This document shows, in pieces, positions 1-8,056 of a stretch of DNA of 58,312 nt. Source of the stretch: an uncultured Clostridia bacterium (GTDB lineage Bacteria > Bacillota > Clostridia > Lachnospirales > Bianqueaceae); assembly GCA_944376225.1 (NCBI GenBank), contig CALWBZ010000053.1:1-58312 (forward strand), given 5' to 3'. Under the pieces are notes generated by a model. The model did not search any database. It was not told the DNA's origin and saw nothing but the letters and a program-made list of their open reading frames with translations. The translations under genes were made by a program, and so were the position numbers. Position 1 is the stretch's first letter, and each line of letters starts with the position of its first letter.

Positions 1-346
1 AGTTACATAGATCCCACATCAGCGCGTTGCAGGATCCGCTGGTATGCGTACACTCCGCTTTCCCGCACAGCGGCGCCGCTATTCCTGTGCCCATGTCATA
101 AAAATACATGCTGGAGCCGCACTTGAAGTACACAGTATCTCCCACCAACGCCGCCTCCTTATGACAGGAAAACTGATTCTGCGCGTCGTAGTCCGGCAGA
201 TATCCCTCCGTCATAAAGATGTCGTCTGACGATGAACTCTCCTCGGAAAGAGACGTCTCTCCAGACACGGATTCTTTCTTCTCCGATGATTGACAGCCGC
301 TTGTTAAAAATACAAATAAACAGATGAGTATCATATATCGTTTCAT
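1..346 (-). CDS. lipoprotein, N-terminal part (cut by window edge)
   Basis: Reading leftwards from ATG at 346, an open frame of 115 codons runs off the window. It begins MKRYMILICLFVFLTSGC, a short basic start, hydrophobic core and lipobox (TSGC), so the mature protein should be anchored to the outer face of the membrane by Cys18. A Ser/Glu-rich linker follows, then a segment containing LCGKAECTHTSGSCNAL. Cys-rich stretches of this LC-K-C-H-----CNA type recur in large Lachnospiraceae lipoproteins with beta-propeller-like repeats, so the missing part is probably such a domain (inference). GGAGGG lies 8-13 nt before the ATG. Its substrate cannot be read from this fragment. Confidence 0.75.
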   Translation of the reverse strand, partial: MKRYMILICLFVFLTSGCQSSEKKESVSGETSLSEESSSSDDIFMTEGYLPDYDAQNQFSCHKEAALVGDTVYFKCGSSMYFYDMGTGIAAPLCGKAECTHTSGSCNALMWDLCN

Positions 347-363
347 ACGCTATCCCTCCTATA

Positions 364-419
364 TAGAAAAGGAGAGCTGCCTCTTGTGATTCCGCAGAAT
401 CCTTTAAGACAGCTCCCTG
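364..419 (-). terminator. rho-independent terminator after thrS
   Basis: Downstream of the thrS stop on the minus strand, GGGAGCTG pairs with CAGCTCTCC through an imperfect long stem (internal ATTC/GAAT near the loop). It is followed by TTTTCT. It separates thrS from the lipoprotein gene. Confidence 0.7.
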
Positions 420-426
420 GCTTTTC

Positions 427-2349
427 TTATTCTTCTTTTGCCTTGCGAATCTCTTTCGTGCGAATCTCTCGGCAGACCTGATCGATGAAGGCGGAAAGCT
501 CCATGCTGCCCGCGTCTCCGTCGTAACGGCTGCGCATGGACACCTTATGCTCTTCCTCCTCTTTCTGACCGACGATCAGCATATACGGCACCTTCTCCAG
601 CCTGCTCTGACGAATCTTGTAGCCGATTTTCTCCGCGTGGGTGTCGATTTCCGCCCGGATCCCCGCTTCTCTCAATTCGTTCAGCACCTGCATGCCGTAT
701 TCCATGTGCTTATCCGAAATCGGCAGCACCTTGGCCTGCACCGGCGCCAGCCAAGTGGGGAAGGCCCCCGCGAAATGCTCGATCAAAATGCCGATAAAAC
801 GCTCGATGGAACCGAATACCACCCGGTGAATCATGATCGGACGATGCTTCTCTCCGTCCGCTCCCGTATACTCCAACTCGAACCGCAGGGGCAGCTGGAA
901 ATCCAGCTGAATCGTACCGCATTGCCAGGTTCTTCCGATGGAGTCCTCCAGATGGAAATCGATCTTTGGCCCGTAAAACGCTCCGTCTCCCTCGTTGACC
1001 ACATAGGGCAGACCGATATCGTCCAGCGCGCTTCGCAGGGCTTCCGTAGCCATCTCCCAATCCTCGTCGCTGCCCATGCTGTCCTCCGGACGGGTGGAAA
1101 GCTCCACGTGATATTTGAATCCGAACAGACTGTACACCTCGTCGATCAGCTGTACCACGCCCTTGATCTCGTCCTTGATCTGTTCCGGCGTCATGAAGAT
1201 ATGAGCGTCGTCCTGGGTAAAGCATCGTACCCGCATGAGCCCGTGAAGTTGTCCGGATTTCTCGTGACGATGCACGATTCCCAGCTCGCCCATGCGAATC
1301 GGCAGATCCCTGTAGGAGCGGGGCTCCGACTGATAAACCAGGATGCCGCCGGGGCAGTTCATCGGCTTGATGGCGTAGTCCTCTTCGTCGATCACCGTGG
1401 TATACATGTTTTCTTTATAATGATCCCAGTGTCCGGAAGTCTCCCACAGCTTGCGGCTGAGGATAATGGGCGTGCTGATCTCCACATAGCCGGCCCGACG
1501 GTGGATCTGCCGCCAGTAATCGAGGAGCGTATTTTTGAGCACCATTCCGTTAGGCAGGAAGAAGGGGAAGCCAGGTCCTTCCTCACGCATCATGAACAGG
1601 CCCTGTTCCCGGCCCAGTTTCCTGTGATCCCGCTTCTTGGCCTCCTCGATTCTCGTCAGATACTCGTCAAGCTCCGCCTTCTTGGAAAAGGCCGTGCCGT
1701 AGATTCTCTGCAGCATCTTATTATGCTCGTCTCCCCGCCAGTAGGCGCCGGCGAGACTCGTCAGCTTGAACGCCTTGACCGGCTTCGTCGTCATCAAGTG
1801 TGGGCCGGCGCAGAGATCGGTAAACTCGCCTTGAGAATAAAAGCTGATCTCCTCACCCTCGGGAAGATCCTCGATCAGTTCCACCTTATAGGGTTCATTC
1901 TTCTCCTTAAAATACGCGACGGCCTCGTCCCTGGGCATCGTATAGCGCTCGATCGCGAGATTCTCCTTGACGATCTTCTTCATCTCTTCTTCGATCTTCT
2001 CCAGGTCTTCCGCCACGAAGGGAGTCTCTCTATCCACGTCATAATAGAAGCCCTCCGCGATGGAAGGTCCAATGGCGAGCTTCGTCTCCGGATACAGACG
2101 CTTGATGGCCTGGGCCATGATATGAGAAGCCGTATGGCGAAACGCGCCCTTGCCCTTTTCGTCGTTAAAGGTCAGAATGCTGAGCTCGCAATCATGGTCG
2201 ATCACGGTTCTGAGATCCACCACCTCTCCGTCTACCTCGCCCGCCGTCGCGACCCTAGCCAGCCCCTCGCTGATACTAAGGGCGATGTCATACACGCTCT
2301 TAGGCTCCTGAAATTCCTTATAGGAACCGTCCTTCAGTGTGATCTTCAT
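427..2349 (-). CDS. thrS: threonine--tRNA ligase
   Basis: Class II aminoacyl-tRNA synthetase that charges tRNA-Thr in the cytoplasm. The 640 residues match the usual bacterial ThrRS length. Visible parts in order: an N-terminal TGS domain (about 1-60), the editing domain with HTASH at 72-76 and the later C-x-G-P-H element, then the catalytic core with the zinc Cys in MNCPGG, motif 2 around RCFTQDDAHIF and motif 3 near the end of the core, and a C-terminal anticodon-binding domain (VQAKVLPISDKH onward). ATG at 2349 is preceded by GGAAGAGGAAG. A Thr-specific T-box leader lies upstream, so expression should rise when tRNA-Thr is uncharged. It is a single-gene unit, since terminators bound it on both sides. 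Confidence 0.98.
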   Translation of the reverse strand: MKITLKDGSYKEFQEPKSVYDIALSISEGLARVATAGEVDGEVVDLRTVIDHDCELSILTFNDEKGKGAFRHTASHIMAQAIKRLYPETKLAIGPSIAEGFYYDVDRETPFVAEDLEKIEEEMKKIVKENLAIERYTMPRDEAVAYFKEKNEPYKVELIEDLPEGEEISFYSQGEFTDLCAGPHLMTTKPVKAFKLTSLAGAYWRGDEHNKMLQRIYGTAFSKKAELDEYLTRIEEAKKRDHRKLGREQGLFMMREEGPGFPFFLPNGMVLKNTLLDYWRQIHRRAGYVEISTPIILSRKLWETSGHWDHYKENMYTTVIDEEDYAIKPMNCPGGILVYQSEPRSYRDLPIRMGELGIVHRHEKSGQLHGLMRVRCFTQDDAHIFMTPEQIKDEIKGVVQLIDEVYSLFGFKYHVELSTRPEDSMGSDEDWEMATEALRSALDDIGLPYVVNEGDGAFYGPKIDFHLEDSIGRTWQCGTIQLDFQLPLRFELEYTGADGEKHRPIMIHRVVFGSIERFIGILIEHFAGAFPTWLAPVQAKVLPISDKHMEYGMQVLNELREAGIRAEIDTHAEKIGYKIRQSRLEKVPYMLIVGQKEEEEHKVSMRSRYDGDAGSMELSAFIDQVCREIRTKEIRKAKEE

Positions 2350-2397
2350 CTTCCTCTTCCTTTCATAAAGATATTTTATCCTCCATGGGGCACGGGA

Positions 2398-2682
2398 AAC
2401 AAAAAAAGCATTCCTTCGGAATGCCTCTATCTCTCATCGATGCCCACACGGAAACACTCCATACAGGGACGGGGACTCTCCCGCGGTTCCACCCTGCTTG
2501 TTTTCTGTGGAAAACCATCTTCATTCATCTGATGATAACGGAATCACCGGGCCGTATTGGGGCCGCTCCGAGGTGGTCTTCATACGCTTTGCCGGGAGAC
2601 GCTTTCAGCCAGGCCCTAAGCCATGACGTCTCTCTCTTTGCCGGAGGAGTCGTACTACTCTTCTCGTCAACGCTTTGTTCCC
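2398..2682 (-). promoter_or_regulatory. T-box leader of thrS (Thr specifier ACC)
   Basis: On the minus strand the transcript leader carries the hallmarks of a T-box. AGTA and AGAGAG elements lie in stem I, followed by GCTGAAAG, then GAAG-ACC-A-CCTCGGAG with the Thr codon ACC at 2575-2577 as likely specifier. The conserved antiterminator box AGGGTGGAACCGCGG is at 2481-2495. A terminator hairpin (GGCATTCC/GGAATGC plus seven T) at 2401-2425 follows. In this family uncharged cognate tRNA pairs with the specifier and with the T-box to prevent termination. Confidence 0.95.
2401..2425 (-). terminator. T-box-controlled terminator of thrS
   Basis: GGCATTCC-GAA-GGAATGC followed by TTTTTTT on the minus strand, about 50 nt before the thrS start. 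It is the leader terminator that the T-box antiterminator competes with. Confidence 0.85.
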
Positions 2683-2686
2683 TATC

Positions 2687-2714
2687 ATTATAACATCCGC
2701 CGGCCAAAAGTCAA
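2687..2714 (-). promoter_or_regulatory. SigA-type promoter of thrS leader
   Basis: TTGACT (2709-2714) and TATAAT (2687-2692) on the minus strand with a 16-bp spacer, placing transcription start just before the T-box stem I. Confidence 0.85.
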
Positions 2715-2747
2715 GAGCTCATTTTGTTTTCTCTGTTTCGACCGCAT

Positions 2748-2786
2748 CTTACAAAATTTATAAAAACCCTTAACGAAATCTTTACA
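2748..2786 (+). promoter_or_regulatory. PhoP-box-like repeat array upstream of pit
   Basis: Hexamers at an 11-bp period: CTTACA (2748), TATAAA (2759), TTAACG (2770) and TTTACA (2781). They resemble the PhoP consensus TTHAYA of Bacillus, where direct repeats recur every 11 bp. The last one coincides with the -35 region of the pit promoter. Function is inferred from spacing, sequence and the phosphate-transport gene downstream. Confidence 0.4.
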
Positions 2787-2809
2787 TATGCGTTTTTATC
2801 GGCTATAAT
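2781..2809 (+). promoter_or_regulatory. promoter of pit
   Basis: TTTACA (2781-2786), 17-bp spacer, TATAAT (2804-2809). About 60 nt lie between the -10 box and the start codon. Confidence 0.8.
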
Positions 2810-2869
2810 AGAAGTATATGCGGAGGCTTTCCTGCCGCATAACATACTCTGAGTAGTAGGTGATATGAT

Positions 2870-3922
2870 TTGACGGTACAATTTATGGATTTCTTACAAC
2901 AGCTGGCAGGCAATCCGCTTCTTGCGGTCACGGTGATATTAACCCTAGGCGTGATCTTGGTCAACGGGTGGACCGATGCTCCCAACGCGATTGCCACATG
3001 CGTATCCACCCGAGCAATGAAGGCGTCCAGCGCGATTCTCATGGCCGCCGTATTCAACTTCCTGGGTGTGTTCATCATGACCATGGTCAATTCTAATGTG
3101 GCCATGACCATCTATAACATGGTGGATTTCGGCACCAACACCGGCGACGCGACCATCGCCCTGTGCGCCGCTCTGTTCGCCATCGTTTTCTGGGCCACCG
3201 CCGCGTGGAAGTTCGGCATTCCCACCAGCGAGAGCCACGCGCTGATCGCGGGTCTCTCCGGCGCTGCCATCGCCTTGCACGGCGATCTGAGCGGCATCAA
3301 TCCTTCCGAATGGGTAAAAGTCATCTACGGTCTGGTTTTGTCGACCTTCCTGGGCTTCCTCTTCGGTTTTGTCTGCACCCGCATCATCGAATTCTGCTTC
3401 CGCCATGTAGACCGGCGCAAGGCGAATCCCAAATTCAAGAAGGCGCAGGTGGCCGCGGGCGCAGCGATGGCTTTCATGCACGGCGCCCAAGACGGTCAGA
3501 AATTTATGAGCGTGTTCCTTCTGGGGATCTTCCTGGTAAACGGGGACAGCCAGACCAATGAGTTTGTGATCCCCATCTGGCTGATGATCGTCTGCTCTAT
3601 CGTCATGGCCTGCGGAACCTCCATCGGCGGTTACCGCATCATCAAGTCCGTGGGACTCGATATGGTTCATCTGGATACTTACCAGGGATTCGCGGCGGAT
3701 ATGGGCGCGGCCGGCTGTCTGCTTCTATCTTCTTTGACCGGTATCCCCGTCAGCACGACCCACACGAAGACCACCTCCATCATGGGTGTCGGCGCTTCCA
3801 AGCGTCTGTCCGCCGTCAACTGGAAAATCGTGAAGGAGATGTCCTTAGCCTGGATTTTCACTTTCCCGGGCTGCGGTCTGTTAGGCTTCATCGTCGCCAA
3901 GATCTTTATGTACATATTTTAA
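2870..3922 (+). CDS. pit: inorganic phosphate transporter, PiT family
   Basis: Low-affinity, ion-coupled phosphate symporter of the PiT (SLC20-like) family in the cytoplasmic membrane. The 350 residues hold about ten hydrophobic segments and the duplicated PiT signature: GWTDAPNAIA at 33-42 in the first half and GIPVSTTHTKTT from about 291 in the second, with a GIPTSESHALIAG loop between. The start chosen is TTG at 2870 because AGGTGA sits 5-6 nt before it; the ATG at 2885 lacks a better site. The gene is followed 18 nt later by its usual DUF47 partner, so the two form an operon. A PhoP-box-like array overlaps the promoter, suggesting phosphate control (inference). Confidence 0.95.
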   Translation: MTVQFMDFLQQLAGNPLLAVTVILTLGVILVNGWTDAPNAIATCVSTRAMKASSAILMAAVFNFLGVFIMTMVNSNVAMTIYNMVDFGTNTGDATIALCAALFAIVFWATAAWKFGIPTSESHALIAGLSGAAIALHGDLSGINPSEWVKVIYGLVLSTFLGFLFGFVCTRIIEFCFRHVDRRKANPKFKKAQVAAGAAMAFMHGAQDGQKFMSVFLLGIFLVNGDSQTNEFVIPIWLMIVCSIVMACGTSIGGYRIIKSVGLDMVHLDTYQGFAADMGAAGCLLLSSLTGIPVSTTHTKTTSIMGVGASKRLSAVNWKIVKEMSLAWIFTFPGCGLLGFIVAKIFMYIF

Positions 3923-3940
3923 TACGTGAGGAGAAAAGCT

Positions 3941-4573
3941 ATGAGTTTCATGAGACACAAACAAGAATATGACTACTTCGATTCTTTCTGCCAGGTAGGC
4001 AAGCTGGCCAGCGATTCCGCCGAGTACCTGCACGGCGCCATCACTTCCTTCGAGGTGGATAAAATCAACACCTATGTAGAAGAGATGCATAAGCTGGAGC
4101 ACGCCGCCGACAGCAAGCGTCATGAGCTGGGTAACCAATTGGCCAAGGAATTTATCCCTCCCATCGAGCGGGAAGATATCTCTTTGCTTTCCCAGCAGCT
4201 TGACAACGTGGTGGATTCCGTAGAGGATATCATCCGCAAGATCTATATGTTCAACATCGATGAGATGCGATCCGAAGCCTTGGAGTTCTCCAAGCTGATC
4301 TTAGACACCTGCGCCGTCTTCTATAAGCTTTTGCAGGAATTCTCGAATTTCAAGAAATCCAAAATGATTCAGCAGTACATCATCGAGATTAACACGTTGG
4401 AAAATAAGGGCGACAAGCTTCATACCGATTCCATTCGCCGCTTATTTACCGATACGGTGTCTCCTCACGCCCTCCTGGCCTGGACCGTCATCTTCGACGC
4501 CATGGAAAACGCCCTGGATGCTTGCGAGAACGCCGCCGATATTATCGACAGCACGATCACGAAAAACACCTGA
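3941..4573 (+). CDS. DUF47 family PhoU-like Pit accessory protein
   Basis: Soluble helical protein of 210 residues in the DUF47/PhoU-related family, which is nearly always encoded next to a PiT transporter and is thought to modulate it. The sequence is rich in Glu, Asp and Leu with PhoU-like acidic motifs (DNVVDSVEDI, ENALDACENAADII), consistent with a metal-binding helical bundle. ATG at 3941 was chosen over an in-frame GTG at 3926 because GAGGAG lies 8-9 nt upstream of the ATG and overlaps the GTG. It is the last gene of the pit operon and is followed by a strong terminator. Confidence 0.92.
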   Translation: MSFMRHKQEYDYFDSFCQVGKLASDSAEYLHGAITSFEVDKINTYVEEMHKLEHAADSKRHELGNQLAKEFIPPIEREDISLLSQQLDNVVDSVEDIIRKIYMFNIDEMRSEALEFSKLILDTCAVFYKLLQEFSNFKKSKMIQQYIIEINTLENKGDKLHTDSIRRLFTDTVSPHALLAWTVIFDAMENALDACENAADIIDSTITKNT

Positions 4574-4590
4574 TGATAAATTGTATCATA

Positions 4591-4640
4591 GGGGCGCGAA
4601 ACCATCTGATTGGATGGTTTCGCGCCCTTGTTATTTTATA
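4591..4640 (+). terminator. terminator of the pit operon
   Basis: GGGCGCGAAACCATC pairs perfectly with GATGGTTTCGCGCCC (15 bp) around a 6-nt loop, followed by TTGTTATTTT. It sits between two convergent genes and may also slow transcripts from the minus-strand ATPase. Confidence 0.92.
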
Positions 4641-5730
4641 CATATTCCTGTTTTCTTACGGCTGAATAGAGAAGCGTCATACATTCTTTGTCGGAAACCA
4701 GTTTCTGACTCAAGAGATCAATGGCATATTGCGCAAAAACAATCTCACATTCCGGACATTGCTCCGCAATCCAACGATACACCTTCGGAAAATATTTTAT
4801 TGCCTGTGGATGTTCTTTTAACGCGATGACCAGCACCGCGCAGAAAGCTGTCAAAGGTACCGCCGGTTTTTGGGCTCGCCCATTGACAATCTCTTCAATG
4901 GCAGGATATAAGGCGCTTTGTTCATAGAAGGCGCAAAATTTTTCTTCATACGCGCCTCGTATGGTTCCACGAGCCGCTTCTCTACAAGAAACTCCCAATT
5001 GTATAGCGATGGACAGATTCTCCCATTCTCTAGGACAGGCGTTTCCGGCGGACGACTTTTCAAGCAGCGCGTCAGGGGTTGTATAGATAAAGGCCCGTAT
5101 TTTAGGATGAATATTGTTTTCTTCCGCCCATGCCATCCACTCTGCCGGCGAGACTTCAAAATCCACCGCGAATACATGGGTTCTAAGGGCATAAAGTATT
5201 TCCTTCGTTCCTGTTTCATCCTCGATACGACGTCCCGCGCCGAATACGTAAAGCCCGGGGCGTGGTTTTAAGAATCCGCTGTACGCGCCTCTAGGTCTTT
5301 CCAGCGAGTAGTCAAAGGAAACGCCCTGCCATTTTCGTTCCACAAAGGGCGAATAAGCAAGCCTCTGCAATATATCCTCCGCGTTTGTGTATTCCTTAAA
5401 GAATAAAACGGTAGGAATGTTTTTTTCCCTGTTCTTCTCTATTCGTTGCAGCCACCATGCCTTTTCTGTTTTTAACCGGCTTTTTTTAGAACAAACATAG
5501 TCCCTTCCCTCAAAACTGTTCGACATTTCGGCAGACAGGCAAATATCAATACAATCGGCGCCGATATCCCGCGCGAATTTTGTTACTGCCGCGGTTTTTC
5601 CGATTCCGGGCTCTCCGAGAAGCATGACCGGAACGCGGGCCGCTAATTCAAAAATTTTTCTGTAATCTTCCTGCCTACGATCTTCAGATACTTTGTTGTC
5701 GCCTGTGGCAATCATCTTATAAAAAAGCAT
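4636..5730 (-). CDS. MoxR-like AAA ATPase, degenerate active site
   Basis: A 364-residue cytoplasmic protein with a clear Walker A, GEPGIGKT at 39-46, and a layout resembling MoxR-type AAA proteins (later PAEWMAWAEENNIHPKIRAFI resembles the helical lid of this group). Other catalytic positions look altered. The Walker B region reads VLFFKEY (about 108-114) with Lys where Asp is expected; the sensor-1 segment reads FGAGRRIED without the usual Asn; the expected Arg finger before the HVFAVDFEV strand is not evident. It may bind nucleotide without efficient hydrolysis (inference). Such proteins usually work with a VWA-domain partner, but none is nearby. The gene looks more AT-rich than its neighbours, and its ribosome site is buried in a stem-loop. 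Exact role unknown. Confidence 0.75.
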   Translation of the reverse strand: MLFYKMIATGDNKVSEDRRQEDYRKIFELAARVPVMLLGEPGIGKTAAVTKFARDIGADCIDICLSAEMSNSFEGRDYVCSKKSRLKTEKAWWLQRIEKNREKNIPTVLFFKEYTNAEDILQRLAYSPFVERKWQGVSFDYSLERPRGAYSGFLKPRPGLYVFGAGRRIEDETGTKEILYALRTHVFAVDFEVSPAEWMAWAEENNIHPKIRAFIYTTPDALLEKSSAGNACPREWENLSIAIQLGVSCREAARGTIRGAYEEKFCAFYEQSALYPAIEEIVNGRAQKPAVPLTAFCAVLVIALKEHPQAIKYFPKVYRWIAEQCPECEIVFAQYAIDLLSQKLVSDKECMTLLYSAVRKQEYV

Positions 5731-5773
5731 ATGATATCCTCCATATTTTATAATGTTTTATGGGGATATCATA
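5730..5773 (-). promoter_or_regulatory. hairpin sequestering the ATPase ribosome site
   Basis: On the minus strand UAUGAUAUCC-CCAU pairs with AUGG-A-GGAUAUCAUA: 14 base pairs with one bulged A. The GGAGG ribosome site lies wholly inside the right arm, which ends on the A of the start codon. The structure is read directly; a translational switch is inferred. Confidence 0.6.
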
Positions 5774-5887
5774 GCATATATTATAATAAGACCTAGAGAT
5801 ATATTTTATATAGCCGTTTTCTCGAATGTTCCGCTTAACGCATATCTTACTCGCGTTTTCCTTTTTCTAAAAACGCGATTTTCCCTA

Positions 5888-6760
5888 TCAGCGTTCCTTT
5901 CCGAAGAACAGGAGCCCCAGCGCCCCCGGCCCGGAATGTACCCCGATGCTGGGATTGACGTCTCCGATCATGATATTCTCGATACCGAAACGCTTCTTCA
6001 CCTGCTCTGCCACGAACCGGGCGTCTTCCGGGCAATCGCCGTGGACGATGGCCACCATGTCGTTTTGCGCCTCATACCCCGGCATCCTCTCCGCCATATA
6101 ATCCACAAGGGCCAGGAGCGACTTCTTGCGTCCCCGCACCGTACCCGCCGCCTCCAGCTTTCCTTCTTTTGTCAGCTTCAATACGGGTTTCAAATTTAAT
6201 ACGCTTCCCACCACGGCCGTGGCCTTGGACACCCGGCCGCCCCTTTGCAGGTGGAACAGGTCGTCCACCGTAAACTTCACGCAGACATGAGGAACATTTT
6301 CCGTAAGCCAGTCCCTCACCTCCGCGAGGCTCTTGCCCTGCTCCTGCATCTTCAGCGCCTTATTGACCAAAAGACCCTCGCCGAGGGACACGCACAGGCT
6401 GTCCACCACTTCGATCTTAGCCTCCGGATAATCTTCCTCCAGGATCTGCCCGGCCACCATCCGCACGATGTCACAGCTTCCGCTGAGAGCGGACGAAAAA
6501 CTAATGTACAGGATGTCTTTACCCTCATCCAGAATCTCTCGAAAGGTCTTCTCCACGACGGCCGGATTGACGGCCTGGCTCTTTGGCATGCTTCCCTCTC
6601 TCATCAGACGATAAAATTCCGCCGGAGAAGGCCCCGCGGAACCCTCGTAAATCTCGTCGCCGATGGAATAATACTGGGGCACCTGGATCAAGCCGTGTTC
6701 CTTCACATATTCCCGGGGCAAGTCCGAGTTGGTGTCCGTAACGATCTGATATGTCCTCAT
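5888..6760 (-). CDS. DegV family fatty acid-binding protein
   Basis: DegV/FakB-type protein of 290 residues. The family binds a single fatty acid; FakB members present it to the kinase FakA for phosphorylation and entry into phospholipid synthesis. Visible motifs: VTDTNSDLP at the N-terminus, ISFSSALSGSCD in the middle of the first domain, and FTVDDLFHLQRGGRVSKA in the second, all typical. ATG at 6760 was chosen because GAAGGAGAG lies 7 nt before it; an in-frame upstream start at 6787 has no such site. It stands alone on the minus strand, divergent from the sugar ABC operon. No fakA is seen here. Confidence 0.93.
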   Translation of the reverse strand: MRTYQIVTDTNSDLPREYVKEHGLIQVPQYYSIGDEIYEGSAGPSPAEFYRLMREGSMPKSQAVNPAVVEKTFREILDEGKDILYISFSSALSGSCDIVRMVAGQILEEDYPEAKIEVVDSLCVSLGEGLLVNKALKMQEQGKSLAEVRDWLTENVPHVCVKFTVDDLFHLQRGGRVSKATAVVGSVLNLKPVLKLTKEGKLEAAGTVRGRKKSLLALVDYMAERMPGYEAQNDMVAIVHGDCPEDARFVAEQVKKRFGIENIMIGDVNPSIGVHSGPGALGLLFFGKER

Positions 6761-6881
6761 GTCATTCTCTCCTTCATATGAAATCAAAAGGTTTCTGTCC
6801 CTTCCGCCCCATTATACTATATGGACCGTATCCGACACAAGTCTCATCGATAAATTGAGGGCCGAGAGGCGTATTTTTTTG

Positions 6882-6910
6882 TTGCTTCCCCATTCCAGTT
6901 GTGATACTAT
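6882..6910 (+). promoter_or_regulatory. promoter of the first sugar ABC operon
   Basis: TTGCTT (6882-6887), 17-bp spacer, TACTAT (6905-6910). Its position makes an upstream in-frame ATG at 6914 too close to the transcript start, supporting translation from 6944. Confidence 0.7.
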
Positions 6911-6943
6911 TATATGGAAGAAAAAGAAATGAGGGAATTGACG

Positions 6944-8056
6944 ATGAAGATTGTTCTGCAGCATATCACCAAGACCTTTCCGAATCGCTCGAAGAAAGAC
7001 GCGGGCGATGTGACCGCCGTTTCGGATTTCTCCTTCGAGGTTCCGGACGGTCAGTTAATCGGTCTTCTCGGCCCTTCGGGATGCGGGAAGAGCACCACGC
7101 TGAACATCATCTGCGGGCTGGAAAAGCCCACTTCCGGCCGTGTTTTCTTTGGCGACCAAGACGTTACCGCCCTCCCCGCCGAAAAACGGGGCGTGGGCAT
7201 GGTGTTTCAAAATTACGCCCTGTATCCTCACCTTACGGTAAAAGAGAACATCTTGTTTCCCCTGGAGAACCTAAAGGGAAAGGACAAGCTTTCCAAGGCG
7301 GATATGATGAAACGGGTGGATGAGGCGGCTTCTCTCGTACAGATCGAAGAACTCATGGACCGCAAGCCCCGTGAGCTTTCCGGCGGCCAACAGCAGCGGG
7401 TGGCGATCGCCCGGGCGCTGGTGAAGATGCCCCATGTCCTGCTGCTGGACGAGCCTCTCTCCAACCTGGACGCCCGCTTGCGTCTTCAGACCCGGGAGGA
7501 GATTCGCAAAATCCAGCGTGCCACCCAAATCACCACCCTTTTCGTGACCCACGACCAGGAGGAAGCCATGAGTATCTCGGATCAGATCGTGGTGATGCGT
7601 CAAGGCGTCATTCAGCAGATCGGAAAGCCCCAGGACGTATACGACAATCCCGTGAACCTTTTCGTGGCGCAGTTTTTGGGGACGCCTCCCATCAACGTGT
7701 TCGAGGGAGCCCTGCGGAATGAAACTCTGTATCTGGGAGATGACGCGGTTCTGTCCGTTCCCGGCGGGAAAGATCAGGAGGTCTGGGTGGGAATCCGTCC
7801 GGAGGGCTTCCTCTTGCGGGAGGACGGGCCGTTATGCTGCAAGCTGAACGCGGTGGAGGTCATGGGCCGGGACATCAGCGTGGTCGTCACCCATCCCGCC
7901 GGCGTAACGCCCTCGGTGCGTTCTATTATCGCCTCGGATCATGTCATCCCCCCTGCCGCCCAGGATGTCCGTTTCGCCGTAAAACCTCATAAACTATATC
8001 TTTTCAACAAGAAAACCCAGGAGCGTATTGAAATGGAAGGAGAGCGTTCGCTATGA
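6944..8056 (+). CDS. sugar ABC importer ATPase (MalK/UgpC/MsmK type)
   Basis: Cytoplasmic nucleotide-binding subunit of a CUT1 carbohydrate importer, 370 residues. Walker [10 protein letters not shown] is at 43-51, the signature LSGGQQQR with Walker [14 protein letters not shown] follows, then the switch His in VTHDQEEA. The C-terminal third (from about 235) has the TOBE/MalK regulatory fold. ATG at 6944 has GAGGG 9 nt upstream. It is the first gene of the operon and overlaps the next by 4 nt. ATPases of this type often serve several importers, and the LplABC-like operon at 25-28 kb lacks one, so it may be shared (inference). Confidence 0.94.
   Translation: MKIVLQHITKTFPNRSKKDAGDVTAVSDFSFEVPDGQLIGLLGPSGCGKSTTLNIICGLEKPTSGRVFFGDQDVTALPAEKRGVGMVFQNYALYPHLTVKENILFPLENLKGKDKLSKADMMKRVDEAASLVQIEELMDRKPRELSGGQQQRVAIARALVKMPHVLLLDEPLSNLDARLRLQTREEIRKIQRATQITTLFVTHDQEEAMSISDQIVVMRQGVIQQIGKPQDVYDNPVNLFVAQFLGTPPINVFEGALRNETLYLGDDAVLSVPGGKDQEVWVGIRPEGFLLREDGPLCCKLNAVEVMGRDISVVVTHPAGVTPSVRSIIASDHVIPPAAQDVRFAVKPHKLYLFNKKTQERIEMEGERSL

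Noticed and set aside
547-2532. 661-codon open frame on the plus strand
   Set aside because: Antisense to thrS; its length comes from the GC-rich codons of the real gene, and it has no recognisable motif or ribosome site.
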